From Anaeramoeba flamelloides (taxonomy: Eukaryota > Metamonada > Anaeramoebidae): a DNA stretch of 64,000 nucleotides. The translations under genes and the position numbers were made by a program. How positions within the stretch are numbered: position 1 is the first letter of the stretch; every line of letters starts with the position of its first letter. Positions 34,200-44,688 of the stretch are shown here, one piece after another. Location of the stretch: the NCBI GenBank assembly GCA_027625915.1, contig JANTQA010000070.1, positions 7,073,001 to 7,137,000 on the forward strand, read 5' to 3'. Under the pieces are notes generated by a model that searched no databases, was not told the origin of the DNA, and saw nothing but the letters and a program-made list of their open reading frames with translations.

Positions 34200-35416
34200 A
34201 GAGGTTTTGATGATAACATGCTATAATTCACGATAAAGTTACAAAAATCACGATAATTTCCATCAAATCGCGATAATATCAGAAAATCGCGAGATTCAAT
34301 ATTATCGCGATAATATAACAAATCGCTATAATTATGATAAAATCGCGATAAATGCCAAAATATCGCGATTAAAAAGTAATCGCGATAAAACAGTTGATGG
34401 ATTTTTGGGCTAATTGAGAAATATTTAAACAAAAAATTTTTTTTTGATCAAAAAATAGATTAGGTGAAAAAAAGTCATTCTTTGAAAAAACAACAAAAAA
34501 GATACTTGTTCCAATCAAGGATCAGATCAAAGAGTTTTATTGTGTTTTCATTTTATTTGGTTGACAAACCGATTGATCCTTTAAGATCAACAACAATAAG
34601 AACTAAAGAGAAATAAATATTTTTTCGGTTAATCATGGTGTTGTAAATTGCCTTGAATAATTAGCTTCTAAAACAACCAACCCTTTATCTGTTCTTTAAA
34701 GAATGTGTTTTTGGGTTAAAACATTTTCAATATTCCCCAAAAGCTAAAAGGGGTCGGTAAACTTTTAAAAAGCTTACACAACATCCTTGCCAGATGATCA
34801 CCAATTCTTAAGATTTTTTATAGATTTGTCTTCTTGTTTTTCTTTTTCTTCTTTGAGCATCTCTGTATCGGACCGAAAACATAATTAGAGCTTAGAGGTT
34901 ATTGTTTGATCGATCAGCAATAAGAAGGAAAATTATTCTTTATTCTTTTTGGCTATTTAAAATTGTGAAGGTAACAACTCAATTGTAAGATAACATACCT
35001 ATCTTATATTAAAGTGTATTGTTGAAATGGGTAATTATTAGTTTGATCATAAAATTTGTTTGAGATTTTATATTTTGTTAAAAAAAATGAATCGAAATAA
35101 ATTTTCTGTTTCCACAACAAACCAAACTCATTCCCTTCAAAAAAGTTTTCTGTCTTTCAAAAATTTCAAACACTTGAAGACAGTTCACAACTCTTACAAA
35201 CACTTTCAAACATTTATTAAAGGGAAAAGTGTTGTAAAAGTCTCAAGACTTTGTGAAAGTCAAGAGATTTTTTTAAGGTAATTACCAAAAAAATAATTTT
35301 TCATTTTTTCGCGATAATGTTGAATATCGCGATAAAGTTGGACTAATCGCGATTTTTAATAATATCACGATTTTATTGTTAATATCATGATAATATAGGT
35401 TATCATCAAAACCTCT
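34200..35416. mobile_element. DNA-transposon-like element H with ATCGCGAT arrays
   Basis: Terminal inverted repeats AGAGGTTTTGATGATAAC and GTTATCATCAAAACCTCT bound 1,217 bases. A short ATT is present on both outer flanks. Inside the left end are about nine copies, and inside the right end about five, of the palindrome ATCGCGAT or one-base variants. Clustered subterminal motifs of this kind are typical transposase-binding sites. The middle encodes no recognisable transposase, so this is a non-autonomous or decayed element of unknown superfamily. Confidence 0.7.
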
Positions 35417-35560
35417 ATTAATTGAAAAGTAGAAAGTTCAAAATTTCTAAATACGAATCTTAATCAATTTAGACAAAATATAATAATAATAGTTTTGAAT
35501 GGAAAGTCAAGAATATTTAAAAATTATAGATATAATAATAATATAAACAAATTCTCGTGT

Positions 35561-35785
35561 AATAGAGTGCAGTCAAGTCCCGTAGAGCGCCGTTAGGTTT
35601 TTTTTAATTTTATTTGTTAAGTGTTCTAGGTTTTTTATTTTATTTGTGAAGTGTTTGATTTTCCCAATAAATAGAAAACTCAAGAAAACCAAACGAAAAG
35701 TGCCTAGGTTTTTCAGAACTCAAAAGAATTGAGCAAAATCTATGATTTTACTCTATTCTTTTAAATTCTGGAAAACCTAACGGCT
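35561..35785. repeat. Foldback hairpin unit
   Basis: Spacer GAGTGCAGTCAAGTCCCGTA, then GCCGTTAGGTTTT, a hairpin with AAAAGAATTGAGCAAAATC against GATTTTACTCTATTCTTTT, and a closing AACCTAACGG. Same family as 1139-1832. Confidence 0.65.
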
Positions 35786-36057
35786 GTAAGAGGAAATTAA
35801 TTTCCTCCCTTAAAAATAAATAAAAAAAAGTTTCACTTTTTTGATAGATTTACAATTCAAAATTTTTCTTTTTTCGAGACTTAATCTGAGGGGAATAATT
35901 CAATTAATGAAAAACAATAAGATTAAAAATCAATAAGAAAGAATGAAATTTTGTTCAGGCTTGATTAGAAACTAAAAAGAAAAAAAATCTAAAAAGGAAA
36001 AATGTAATTTTATGAAACAAAATTCTTAAATTTTTAAGTAACCCTTTTTTGTATAAT

Positions 36058-36171
36058 TCAATGGTTTTTTTTTAATTCTTCGTGTTGGATCTGTGAATCA
36101 TTATCAATCTCAGTTTCGCTTTCATTTTCTTCACTAGCTATTGTTTCACTTTCGGGTTTTTGTCTTTTCTT
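36058..36171 (-). CDS. Possible 3' coding exon, acidic protein end
   Basis: The frame ends at TGA (36058-36060) and encodes about 36 acidic residues with varied codons (ETIASEENESETEIDNDSQ), unlike surrounding noise. A family B element sits directly at its 5' boundary. Removing that element leaves TTTTTAG, a usable splice acceptor, exactly before the insertion. Upstream exons were not found, so the gene may be broken or the stretch may be a remnant. Confidence 0.35.
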   Translation of the reverse strand, partial: KKRQKPESETIASEENESETEIDNDSQIQHEELKKNH

Positions 36172-36372
36172 TACAGTCAGTTTCACTTTTAAGGCACAAA
36201 CTTTCAACGAAATTTAAGTCACAAAAAAATCTCAAATTAAGGCACAAAATTTGGAATTTCATTTTTTACAATTTATTTTTACTAAAATCTGAATTTTGTG
36301 CCTTAATTTGAGATTTTTTTTGTGCCTTAAATTTCGTTGAAAGTTTGTGCCTTAAAAGTGAAACTGACTGTA
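36172..36372. mobile_element. Family B element, copy
   Basis: Complete 201-base near-palindrome from TACAGTCAGTTTCACTTTTA to its inverse. The arms are almost perfectly complementary, so it is probably recent. Confidence 0.88.
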
Positions 36373-36495
36373 CTAAAAATTACGCCTTTTATAATACTGT
36401 TATTTTATCAAAAAATGGGAATTTTTTTCACCTCATTTCCACTTTTTAGATTTTTCATTTTTTAGATCTTTCTTTCAAAACCCAAAATTCAAAAG

Positions 36496-36630
36496 ATGAG
36501 TGGAATGAGGAAAAAAAACAAATTGCATTTCAACCCTAATTTTCAACCACTGCTGCAGAGAAATTCAATTCAACTGCGTGCAAATTTAATGAGAAAGAGA
36601 AGGGGCTTGGATAAAATTCTAGATGTTTGG
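36496..36630 (+). CDS. Possible N-terminal exon, basic protein
   Basis: An ATG opens about 45 codons of ordinary composition (MSGMRKKNKLHFNPNF, RRGLDKILDVW) before the frame enters a T-rich run encoding only Phe/Ser/Leu. The sharp change suggests an exon ending near 36630, but no clear GTAAAA donor or downstream exon was found. I recognise no family. Confidence 0.25.
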
Positions 36631-36963
36631 TGTTTCTTTTCATTTCTTTTTGTTTCTTTCATTTTTTTTTCTTTGGTTTTTTTCTTTTCTTTTTTTTCTT
36701 TTTTATTTTCATTTTCAATCTTCTTTTTGGAAAAAAAAGAATAAAAAACAAGGAAAAGTTCCTAATTTAAAAATATATTTTCATTTCCCCCTTATCTCCA
36801 ATCTAATTAAAATTAGAAAGGAACTTTCCTTTAATTCCACTTCCTTTTCAAAATAAAAAAAAACAATTTTAATGGTGTAGGTTCAGATCCAAATTATTAA
36901 AAGATTAAAGTGAGAACCCCCGAAAAAGAGTTTAATTGACATTTTTGTGAGAGCACTTTGAAA

Positions 36964-37884
36964 CTTAAGGGCTGAGTCATTACGGTGATTTTTACCAGGA
37001 CCTAACACCAACCAAGATATGATGTACAATCGAATTCCAAAAACAACAACAAAAGAAGAGGACATTTTTGAAAAAAGTCCCAAAGTGCTACACTCACTTT
37101 CCAATTAGAATGGATGCGAGTTACAATTTTGAAAACAACTTTGTTAGTTTTGAAGTGTCACCCTTTGGCGCTTTTTGAGATATCGATGACACAGCATTTC
37201 CAAATTTTTGTGAACGTTCACACATTTTTCACAATTTTATTGAAAAATAAAATCTCAGTCATTACACCGAAAAAATCGTTTTTTGTTATTCAGACGAGTA
37301 TTATATCATATGGAAAACAATTATTTATCTTTTTCTCGGGGTTTGGTATCATATTTGAGGAGATCTCTTTTTTGAAAATGATTCACAGAATCATTCACAA
37401 TCCGGGGTGTGAATCACACGTTTATTAACGGTGTGAAATATTTATGAACGATTTTTCTCGAATACTATTTCTGAATTTGTGATGTATTTCAAGCAATATG
37501 AAAATTTATTTCTCCTTTTTGTTTTCACACTTTTTTTCACACTCTTCACACATCATTCACAATTTTGGTAACAAGTATTCACAAAGAAAAATAAATATGA
37601 ATCAAGGGTCTAAAGTGGGTAATTTTTGTTATTTATCATCCATGTAACAAATTATTTTTTGGATTTTTTATTTTTGTGAATTCACAATTCAAAATGTTAC
37701 CGATTTTGTGAAATTTAATTTCTTATGAAGAATTCAATTTGAAAATGCTGTTGATTTTTTTTCTTTTCTTTTTTTTTTTTTTATCATTTTTCAAATGAGT
37801 TATTTTTTCATAAAATATTACATAAGCCATACTTCGTCAAATTTAAAGAGTTTCAAAATAACCACAAATTAGCGTAATTTTTAG
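36964..37884. mobile_element. Inverted-repeat element, family I, copy 2 (interrupted)
   Basis: Aligns to 9207 onward: CTTAAGGGCTGAGTCATTA at the left, GGCGCTTTTTGAGATATC just before the interruption, and CAAAATAACCACAAATT after it. Element J occupies 37191-37751 within it, and a family B element begins at its right edge. Confidence 0.55.
37191..37751. mobile_element. Element J nested in element I
   Basis: The left end ACAGCATTTCCAAAT pairs with the inverted right end ATTTGAAAATGCTGT. The interior is strewn with TTCACA/TGTGAA motifs on both strands (for example GGTGTGAATCACACG). The corresponding position in copy 1 of family I (about 9480) lacks it, which shows it is an insertion. Confidence 0.5.
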
Positions 37885-38086
37885 TACAGTCAGTTTCACT
37901 TTTAAGGCACAAACTTTAAACGAAATTTAAGGCACAAAAAAATCTCAAATTAAATCACAATTTTTTAGAATTTTCATATTCACAAATTATTTTACTAGAA
38001 TTTGAAATCATGTGCTTTAATTTGAGATTTTTTTTGTGCCTTAAATTTCGTAGAAAGTTTGTGCCTTAAAAGTGGAACTGACTGTA
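37885..38086. mobile_element. Family B element, copy
   Basis: TACAGTCAGTTTCACTTTTA to AAAAGTGGAACTGACTGTA, about 200 bases, with arms carrying the AAATTTAAGGCACAAAA core. Confidence 0.87.
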
Positions 38087-38788
38087 ATTGATAAAAAAAT
38101 TCAATTTTTTAATAAAAATCAATTATTAAACTCAATAGATTATTTTGACAATTTATTTCTGATATATTTGATATATATTGATGTTACGATTAGATTAATA
38201 AAAAAAACAAAAAGAATCATTCTATGGTTTTTATGTTGATCATTATCGAGTTAATCTTATAAAATTCAAAAATTATAAAAATAGTTACTTTTGGAAGTTC
38301 TAAATCTAAATTATTAAATACTGGAATACTGTTAACTTGATATTCTATTTTTAGATTTGGAAAAGGAATTAAAAAAAAATTTAAAAAATAAAATTTTTTT
38401 AATTGTAATCACTTGTAGAAAATGTAATAATTTATTGTGCAATAAGATTTATAATAGATTTTTAAAAAACTAATGTAATCATGCAGCACTAATACTATTT
38501 ACATCCCATTACAACACACTTTCATCATTGAAGAATTTATTATGATTCTAATTCGATCAAAAGTCAAAAAAAAAAATATTAAAAAATTAAATATGATGTG
38601 TGCTAACTAATATATTGAAACTCAAAATGTAAATTTTTTGGATTTTATCGGGTCATCTAATAAAAAAATTATGAATTTCGGAATAAAGTTTTTATCTATT
38701 ACAATCTTTTTCAAAAGTAATTCGCATTCCAAGATTTTAGAAGAAATTTTATCTTCATTTTGTTTATTTTTGAATGATTTATTTCAAA
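38087..38788. other. Non-coding stretch with possible LINE debris
   Basis: A short plus-strand stretch near 38411-38470 encodes a Cys-rich TCRKCNNLLCNKIY segment, loosely like a LINE C-terminal zinc finger. It is too short to call. Confidence 0.25.
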
Positions 38789-38989
38789 TACAGTCAGTTT
38801 CATTTTTAAGGCACAAACTTTCAACGAAATTTAAGGCACAATAAAAATCTCAAATTAAAGCACAAAATTCAAATTCTAGTAAAAATAAATTGTAAAAAAA
38901 AAAATTCCAAAATTTGTGCCTTAATTTGAGATTTTTTTGTGCCTTAAATTTCGTTGAAAGTTTGTGCCTTAAAAGTGAAACTGGCTGTA
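38789..38989. mobile_element. Family B element, copy
   Basis: TACAGTCAGTTTCATTTTTA to the inverse ending AAACTGGCTGTA, 201 bases, near-palindromic. Confidence 0.87.
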
Positions 38990-40224
38990 TCCGTTTTGGT
39001 TGAATGTTTCAAATTATCGTTAATAATATTATTAAATATTGGAAATATGAGGAAACATTTTTTAAGAGGCCAATACTTAATAAAAATTTGGTTTAGATTT
39101 GTAGTATTCCTCTTCCAGCTGTACTAACCCCCAATTTAAAATCATAGTACACTAAAATTCGATTTGTGAAAAATTAAACTTATTTAATCAATTCAAGAAG
39201 AAATACCAAATTCGAACCCTTCGCTAACTGAAATGTTAACACTTGTTTATAAAATAAAATACTCACAAAACAAAAAATAAAAAATTATCAAAACAAATAA
39301 ATTATCGGTGTGTTAAAAATTTTGGAGAGAAAATAACAAAAAAGTACATTGGTAAATTTGTTGAAATTTTATTAGCAATTATTGATTGATTGAATGGTTA
39401 GAAACTACCAACTAATTTTATTCGAGTTCTTCTATTGGAAGAACTCAACTTTAACCTAATATTGATTGTTGAAAAAATGATTTGATCCAACGAAACAAGT
39501 TATGCAATTCAAAAAATGAAATGAAAACAAAAACTAATACATGAAAAAAATGATTTTTAGATTTTTCAAAAATCAAAATTATTTCCAATTCGAAGGGATT
39601 ATATTATTGTGATTTTTTCGGAACGTTTTGGCTGTGTGGAAAATTTTGAATTTTATTTTATAAGAATTTATACGACTTCTAGATACATTGGTATACTTTC
39701 CTAAAATTATCTTTTATAAAATAAAAAATAAAATTTCTTATCAAATATAAAATTGAAACATCTCTTTCTTCAGTTGAGTTATATTTTTTTATAAAAAAAA
39801 AGACAAAAATTAAATTTTCACAAGAAAAAAAATCACCTAAACCCTGGAAACTTGAAAATATTTTTCGATCATTATTTTTAAATTGTTTAGACCTTGAATA
39901 TGGAACTACTTTAAAAAAATGAAGATTGACATGAATGTAAGTTTTTTTATTCGATTTTTGTGTCAATTCCAAAAACCAAGAAAAGAGATAACATAATTTT
40001 TTGTCTTCTAATATCAAATTCACCATTCAAAATAAACTTTCATAACCAAATTTAGTTTTGTTTTATATACTAAAATTTGATTGAAAATCAATTACTATTT
40101 TTATAAATTTTTTAGTTTTAGAATTGGAATGATTGTATATTTTTTTCAAAACTGATTATATTTGTAAAGTTTGACAAGAAATAAAAAAATAAAAAGATTT
40201 TCAACGGTTTTCCAAAGTCTGATA
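38990..40224. other. Intergenic stretch
   Basis: A 115-codon minus frame with an ATG lies at 39679-40026. It is Phe/Lys-rich with no recognisable motif, and I do not call it a gene. Confidence 0.35.
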
Positions 40225-40400
40225 TAAACTATTTTTCATAAATTTTGACTCACTTTATAATGTTAATGGGAGTTGTTTTGAGGGTTTATTCCAGTATTCT
40301 TTACAAAAAATATTTTCAAATATTTGGATCAGAATCATTTTTTCTAATTTTTGCAAATTTTAGTTTTGCTTTTTCAAATTTTTGTTTTTCTTTTTCTTTT

Positions 40401-40452
<52 letters not shown>

Positions 40453-40823
40453 CTAAATAAAAAAGTGGAAAAAAAAAAGAGATCTTCGAAAAGACCAATA
40501 ATCACTATGAAAAATTAGGTTTGTTATGTCTTTTAAAATGGATTTAATTATTCATAAAAAATCTTGTTGTTCAACTTTTTTTCAGTGAAAGTTCAGTAAT
40601 AAAAAATCGGTAATGCTCATTTCAAAAATTGTGACTCACTTTTTTTTAGTTTTTGGTTTTATTTTTTTTAATTTTTAATATATCAGGCTTTTATATATTT
40701 AGAATGACTTAAAAGAGAATTACAAGTCGTATTTAGTTATTAATTGTTCTTGAATACTAAAGGGTAATTTTTTTTTTTCAAATTATTATTTCAGGTGAGT
40801 CACAATTTTTGAAAAAGAGTTTA
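40225..40823. mobile_element. Inverted-repeat element, family D, copy 1
   Basis: The left end TAAACTATTTTTCATAAATT then TTGACTCAC pairs with the right end GTGAGTCACAATTTTTG then AAAAAGAGTTTA. It includes a run of about 50 T (40403-40452). It aligns in inverted orientation with 47224-47825 along its length. Confidence 0.75.
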
Positions 40824-40973
40824 TATTAAAAAAAAAAAGATTTATAATAAAAATATAAAAAAAACTTTAAAATATGCTTTTATTTATTTGAAAAAAAAAA
40901 TATATATATCATTATAAAAATTAAAAAAAAATGAAGATTTTTTTCGTCAAAAAAAAAATAAATAAAAATTTCA

Positions 40974-42740
40974 TTAATTCATTGCGACGAATTGGATTGC
41001 ATTTGAAAGAATTTTATTACCATTACTCAAAATGGACCAACTTCCGGAAATGCCGCCTTTGTCTCCTAAAAATTTTCTTTCTGAAACGGGGTTAAAGTTG
41101 AGAACAAGAACAATGCCATTTTGCTCAAGCTTTCTTTTATAGCAGATCAGAGGGTTCCCATCGCTCCATTGGGCGATCACCTTTGAATCGACCCCGCCGG
41201 GGACGAATTCTGTGTTGATTCTGTGCGAGTGTATGCCGCCATCGAAGCATTTAACTTCGCTGATTGTCGGGTGGTTTGGTAAGAAGATTTTCCCAAGGTC
41301 ACACCTGGTCTTGCCATTTTTGCCCGAAAAAAATGGTCCCTTTTTCACGGGAAGAAATGCTTGGCTACTGATCCCGCCGTCCAGGGCATATGAAAATTTT
41401 GACTTTATTTTCCTTTCTGCAAGGCAAGCATACGCGCAAATCACGATCCCGCCGCCGTCGTCGACATATTTGGAAATTTCGTCGCCGAGCCAAATGGGGT
41501 CTTTGAAATTCCCCCTTGGTGCCGAAAAGAGGAAAAGCGCGTCATATTTTTTTAACGTTTTCAAAAATGGGATTTCTTTGTCTGCATGGAGCACAGAAAT
41601 GCTTTTGATACCACTCGATCTTAATGATTCAAGTATGTTTTCTATTCTTGCTTGCTTTGTTTCGTTCGTAATAAACAATATTTTTAAATTCTCCTTGGTT
41701 TTGCATCTTTGCTCTCTTTTTCTCTGGTTCCGATTTTTGATTTGGTTTAGTGACAGTTTAATTTCTTCTTTTGTAAATAAATTTGCTTCCACTAATTGAT
41801 CTAATTCAACGTTTGACAATAGCCTTAAATCTATCCCCTCAAGAAGATTGCCCACGCAAGATCTAATATCACTATATTGAAATATTCTTCTTTGCGATCG
41901 CAAATCGTTTTTTTTATTACCGTTTCTTTTTCTGTCTTTGTGGTTCATTTGTTTTGGAAATGTGCATTTCATTCTTTTTTTATTGTTGTGGCTGTTTTGA
42001 ATTACAGGGCCATTTTTGAGTTTGGTAGATTTGATTTGTTTGTTAATTACTATTTTTTTTTCCTTTTCCTTTTCCTGTTTATTTTCCTTTTCCTTTTCTT
42101 GACTGAGATCATTGTTAGCACCGTTTTCTTTTTGAATTATTAAAAATTCTGCTCTTTCTTTAATTCTCTGAACAATCTCGAATTCTTTCACTTGTAATTT
42201 CTTTGATTTTAAGATCTGGAAAATTGTTTCTTCTTGTAAATTATTCAGACAATTTCTCTCAGAAAAGATTCTCTGTGAATTCTGTTCAATTAATTTGATG
42301 AGCCTTTGCCTAATTTCAGGACGATGATCGTGCAAGGACTTTTCGTAATAATGGAAAAGCTGGCTTGTTTCAAGGTTGTTTTCTAAAAAGTTTAAGGAAA
42401 ATTGCCTAAATTCATCCATTTCAAAGCGATCACAGACTTCAAAGATCGACCAAATAATGTCTAATTTCAGTTCCGCCTTTCTTGTGTATATAAAATCCAA
42501 AACCGGTTGAAAGGATTCAGGCTCGATGTCTGGGATTCGAATCACCTTGATTTTGTTTCCATTTGCTCGGTTGCTGTTTTGTGAATAAAAAAGCTTTTTC
42601 CAAAAGAGATTCGAGACAGATAAGATTAGTTTATGTGCAAACATTTGGACACCTTCTTCTCCTATTTTAAAAACAACATCAGCTAATTCAGATCCATTCA
42701 CAAGTGGTGAAATTAATTGCTCAGTTGTCCGTATTGTCAT
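40974..42740 (-). CDS. BTB/BACK protein with C-terminal amidotransferase-like domain, 588 aa
   Basis: Shorter relative of the 957-aa BTB protein. BTB at about 8-115 (ELADVVFKIG, FAHKLILSVS, LDFIYTRKAEL). BACK-like helices follow, with the closing part (LLSNVELDQLVEANLF) displaced by a Lys-rich insert at about 205-285. The C-terminal domain (351-588) has KILFITNE, YDALFLFS, GDEISKYVDDGGGIVIC (427-435 for the DDGGGIVIC core), NHPTISEV, QWSDGNPLIC, NGIVLVLNFNPVS and SNAIQFV, aligning block by block with the other gene. No classic G-x-C-x-G nucleophile elbow is seen, so catalysis is doubtful. G+C is much higher across the C-terminal domain (about 41.1-41.6 kb) than elsewhere in the window. The function is inferred only as adaptor-like. 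Confidence 0.87.
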   Translation of the reverse strand: MTIRTTEQLISPLVNGSELADVVFKIGEEGVQMFAHKLILSVSNLFWKKLFYSQNSNRANGNKIKVIRIPDIEPESFQPVLDFIYTRKAELKLDIIWSIFEVCDRFEMDEFRQFSLNFLENNLETSQLFHYYEKSLHDHRPEIRQRLIKLIEQNSQRIFSERNCLNNLQEETIFQILKSKKLQVKEFEIVQRIKERAEFLIIQKENGANNDLSQEKEKENKQEKEKEKKIVINKQIKSTKLKNGPVIQNSHNNKKRMKCTFPKQMNHKDRKRNGNKKNDLRSQRRIFQYSDIRSCVGNLLEGIDLRLLSNVELDQLVEANLFTKEEIKLSLNQIKNRNQRKREQRCKTKENLKILFITNETKQARIENILESLRSSGIKSISVLHADKEIPFLKTLKKYDALFLFSAPRGNFKDPIWLGDEISKYVDDGGGIVICAYACLAERKIKSKFSYALDGGISSQAFLPVKKGPFFSGKNGKTRCDLGKIFLPNHPTISEVKCFDGGIHSHRINTEFVPGGVDSKVIAQWSDGNPLICYKRKLEQNGIVLVLNFNPVSERKFLGDKGGISGSWSILSNGNKILSNAIQFVAMN

Positions 42741-42797
42741 TGTTTAAGAATGAAATTAAATATTTAACTCAATAGTTTTTGTTGGTTTGGGGTTAGG

Positions 42798-42837
<40 letters not shown>

Positions 42838-43097
42838 AAGTAGAAAAAAGAAGGAAAACAAACGAAAAGAAGAAAAAATGAAAAACGAAAAAATTATTTG
42901 AAAAAAGTCATATTATACCATTTGGTTTTGATGTTTCTCTTGTGTAAATTTGTTAAACAGGAAAAGAATTTACTTGACTAAAACTTAAAGTAACTATGTC
43001 GAATTTTCAGAAATACTCCTTAAGCCAAGAAAATAGATTAATATATTATTTCATCTTTTTTGTTAGTTTCCTAACGTAGTTTTTAATAATTCTCTCT

Positions 43098-43137
<40 letters not shown>

Positions 43138-43664
43138 CTTTATGGTGGAGAATAAATTTTTGGAAAAATAACAAACAAACCTAAAGCCAGAAAACAAATT
43201 TAATTGTACTCTGAACAAATAGAAACCTGATCAAATATTTTCAAACTTGTTGTCAACGCTAAATATTAATTGAATACAATTTCGTTCACTTTTTGATTAT
43301 GAACCCAAAAAGATATTTGTATTTCAACCAAGAACAAAACTAAGTCAATTTTTTTAAATGAAATCTGGCAAGTAGTGGAAACCCTAAATACAAACCATGA
43401 CTTAGTTTGGTCAGGGTTTTTTTTTCATATTTAACTCATAGGAAAAGCAGAATCCAACTTCAAAAGTTCATGATAAAGTTTTTGAAAGTTGTATTTTTGA
43501 TAACTTTTTGATCAGACAAAGTATCATGAGAATAATTTGTAATATTCTTAAATTTTAGAGCAAACCAGCATATTTATCTTAATTGTTTTTTTTATTCATT
43601 TTAAAGGTAAACCAATTGGGATTAGTTATTAATGTTTTTATTTTACAAAATGTTAAAATTTTTT
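42741..43664. other. Upstream region of BTB gene with paired homopolymers
   Basis: An A run of about 37 bases (42800-42836) and a T run of about 37 bases (43101-43137) face each other about 260 bases apart. No gene. Confidence 0.5.
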
Positions 43665-43910
43665 TCTTCGAAGGCTCTAGTCATTTACTGTGAATTTTGT
43701 GTCGACCCAAGGAGTGACTTGAAACGAAAAAGTGGATATTAAATTACTCTTCTTTTGGTTGACAAAAATTCAATTAACAAATAAAAAATTGAGAGGATCT
43801 TCATTGTCAAAAAAATAGATACAAAAAAAAGTTTAAAAGAATTCTCAATTCCAAAAAATAGAATTTTAGTAAAAATTAAATGGTTTCTTATTTTACATTT
43901 CAATTTTACT
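43665..43910. repeat. Family I element, end fragment
   Basis: GGCTCTAGTCATTTACTGTG, GGAGTGACTTGAAACG and TTGAGAGGATCTTCATT align to the inverted right end of 9207-10075. The other end was not found. Confidence 0.45.
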
Positions 43911-44141
43911 TTGGTTTCTTCAGTTTGGAATAAATTGTTTTCAGAACCGGTATTTCATTTTTAAATGGGAAAATAATTCATCTAATTTTCATAAATTCAA
44001 TTTTGAAAAATTACAAGTGATGAGGGTTTTTCTCTCACTATTGTTTAGAATAAAAAAAGAACCAAAGAACTGTTGCCAAATTTAAATCTATTTCTGGCTC
44101 TCAATTTGTAAACGAAAAATATGAGAGGATAACTTTCGAAG

Positions 44142-44561
44142 TTACTGTTGTGGAAAAAAAGTGAAACACAGTTTTTAATTGGGAACATTACTGAAAATTC
44201 AAAGTAAGATCAAGAAAAAAAGAATGAATAAATAAATAAAGACAAAATGAAGTATTCGCCCCAATAATAGTTTATGTGATACTATTTTTTAGTAGGGATT
44301 TTTCTTTGATTGATCAATTATTAAAAATTTGTTTCAAAAATTCGACTATTTTTGAGATCTCAAAAACCACAACAACAATTTCGATAAATCAAGTACATTT
44401 AATTGTATTTGTTGGTTCATTGAAAATAATATAATGAGCTATTATTTGAAGTTAATTGGTTTCTTCTTTTTATTGATTTTACTTTGAATTTTCAGTAATG
44501 TTCCCAATTAAAAATCCGTGTTTCACTTTTTTTCTGTTTCACTTTTTTTCCATAACAGTTA
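44142..44561. mobile_element. Inverted-repeat element, family G, copy 1
   Basis: The left arm TTACTGTTGTGG then AAAAAAAGTGAAACACAG and TTGGGAACATTACTGAAAAT pairs with the inverted right arm. The right arm carries a small extra duplication of TTTCACTTTTTTTC. Non-coding. Confidence 0.7.
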
Positions 44562-44688
44562 TTATAATTTATCATTCAAACACAATGAGGTATACAATAA
44601 TTTAATTCAATTAAGTAAAATTTGTGGTTATTTTGTTACCTTTCCATTTTACATGATACGGATTTTGTAACATTCTGAAGAAAATAAT

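Noticed and set aside
34795-34890. Short minus-strand frame in element H encoding a Lys/Glu-rich peptide ending KNLKNW
   Set aside because: Only about 20 residues, inside a mobile element, with no match; could be captured host sequence but is unsupported.
39679-40026. 115-codon minus frame with ATG
   Set aside because: Composition matches random A+T-rich translation (Phe, Lys, Ile, Tyr, Asn), with no domain, paralogue or splice evidence.
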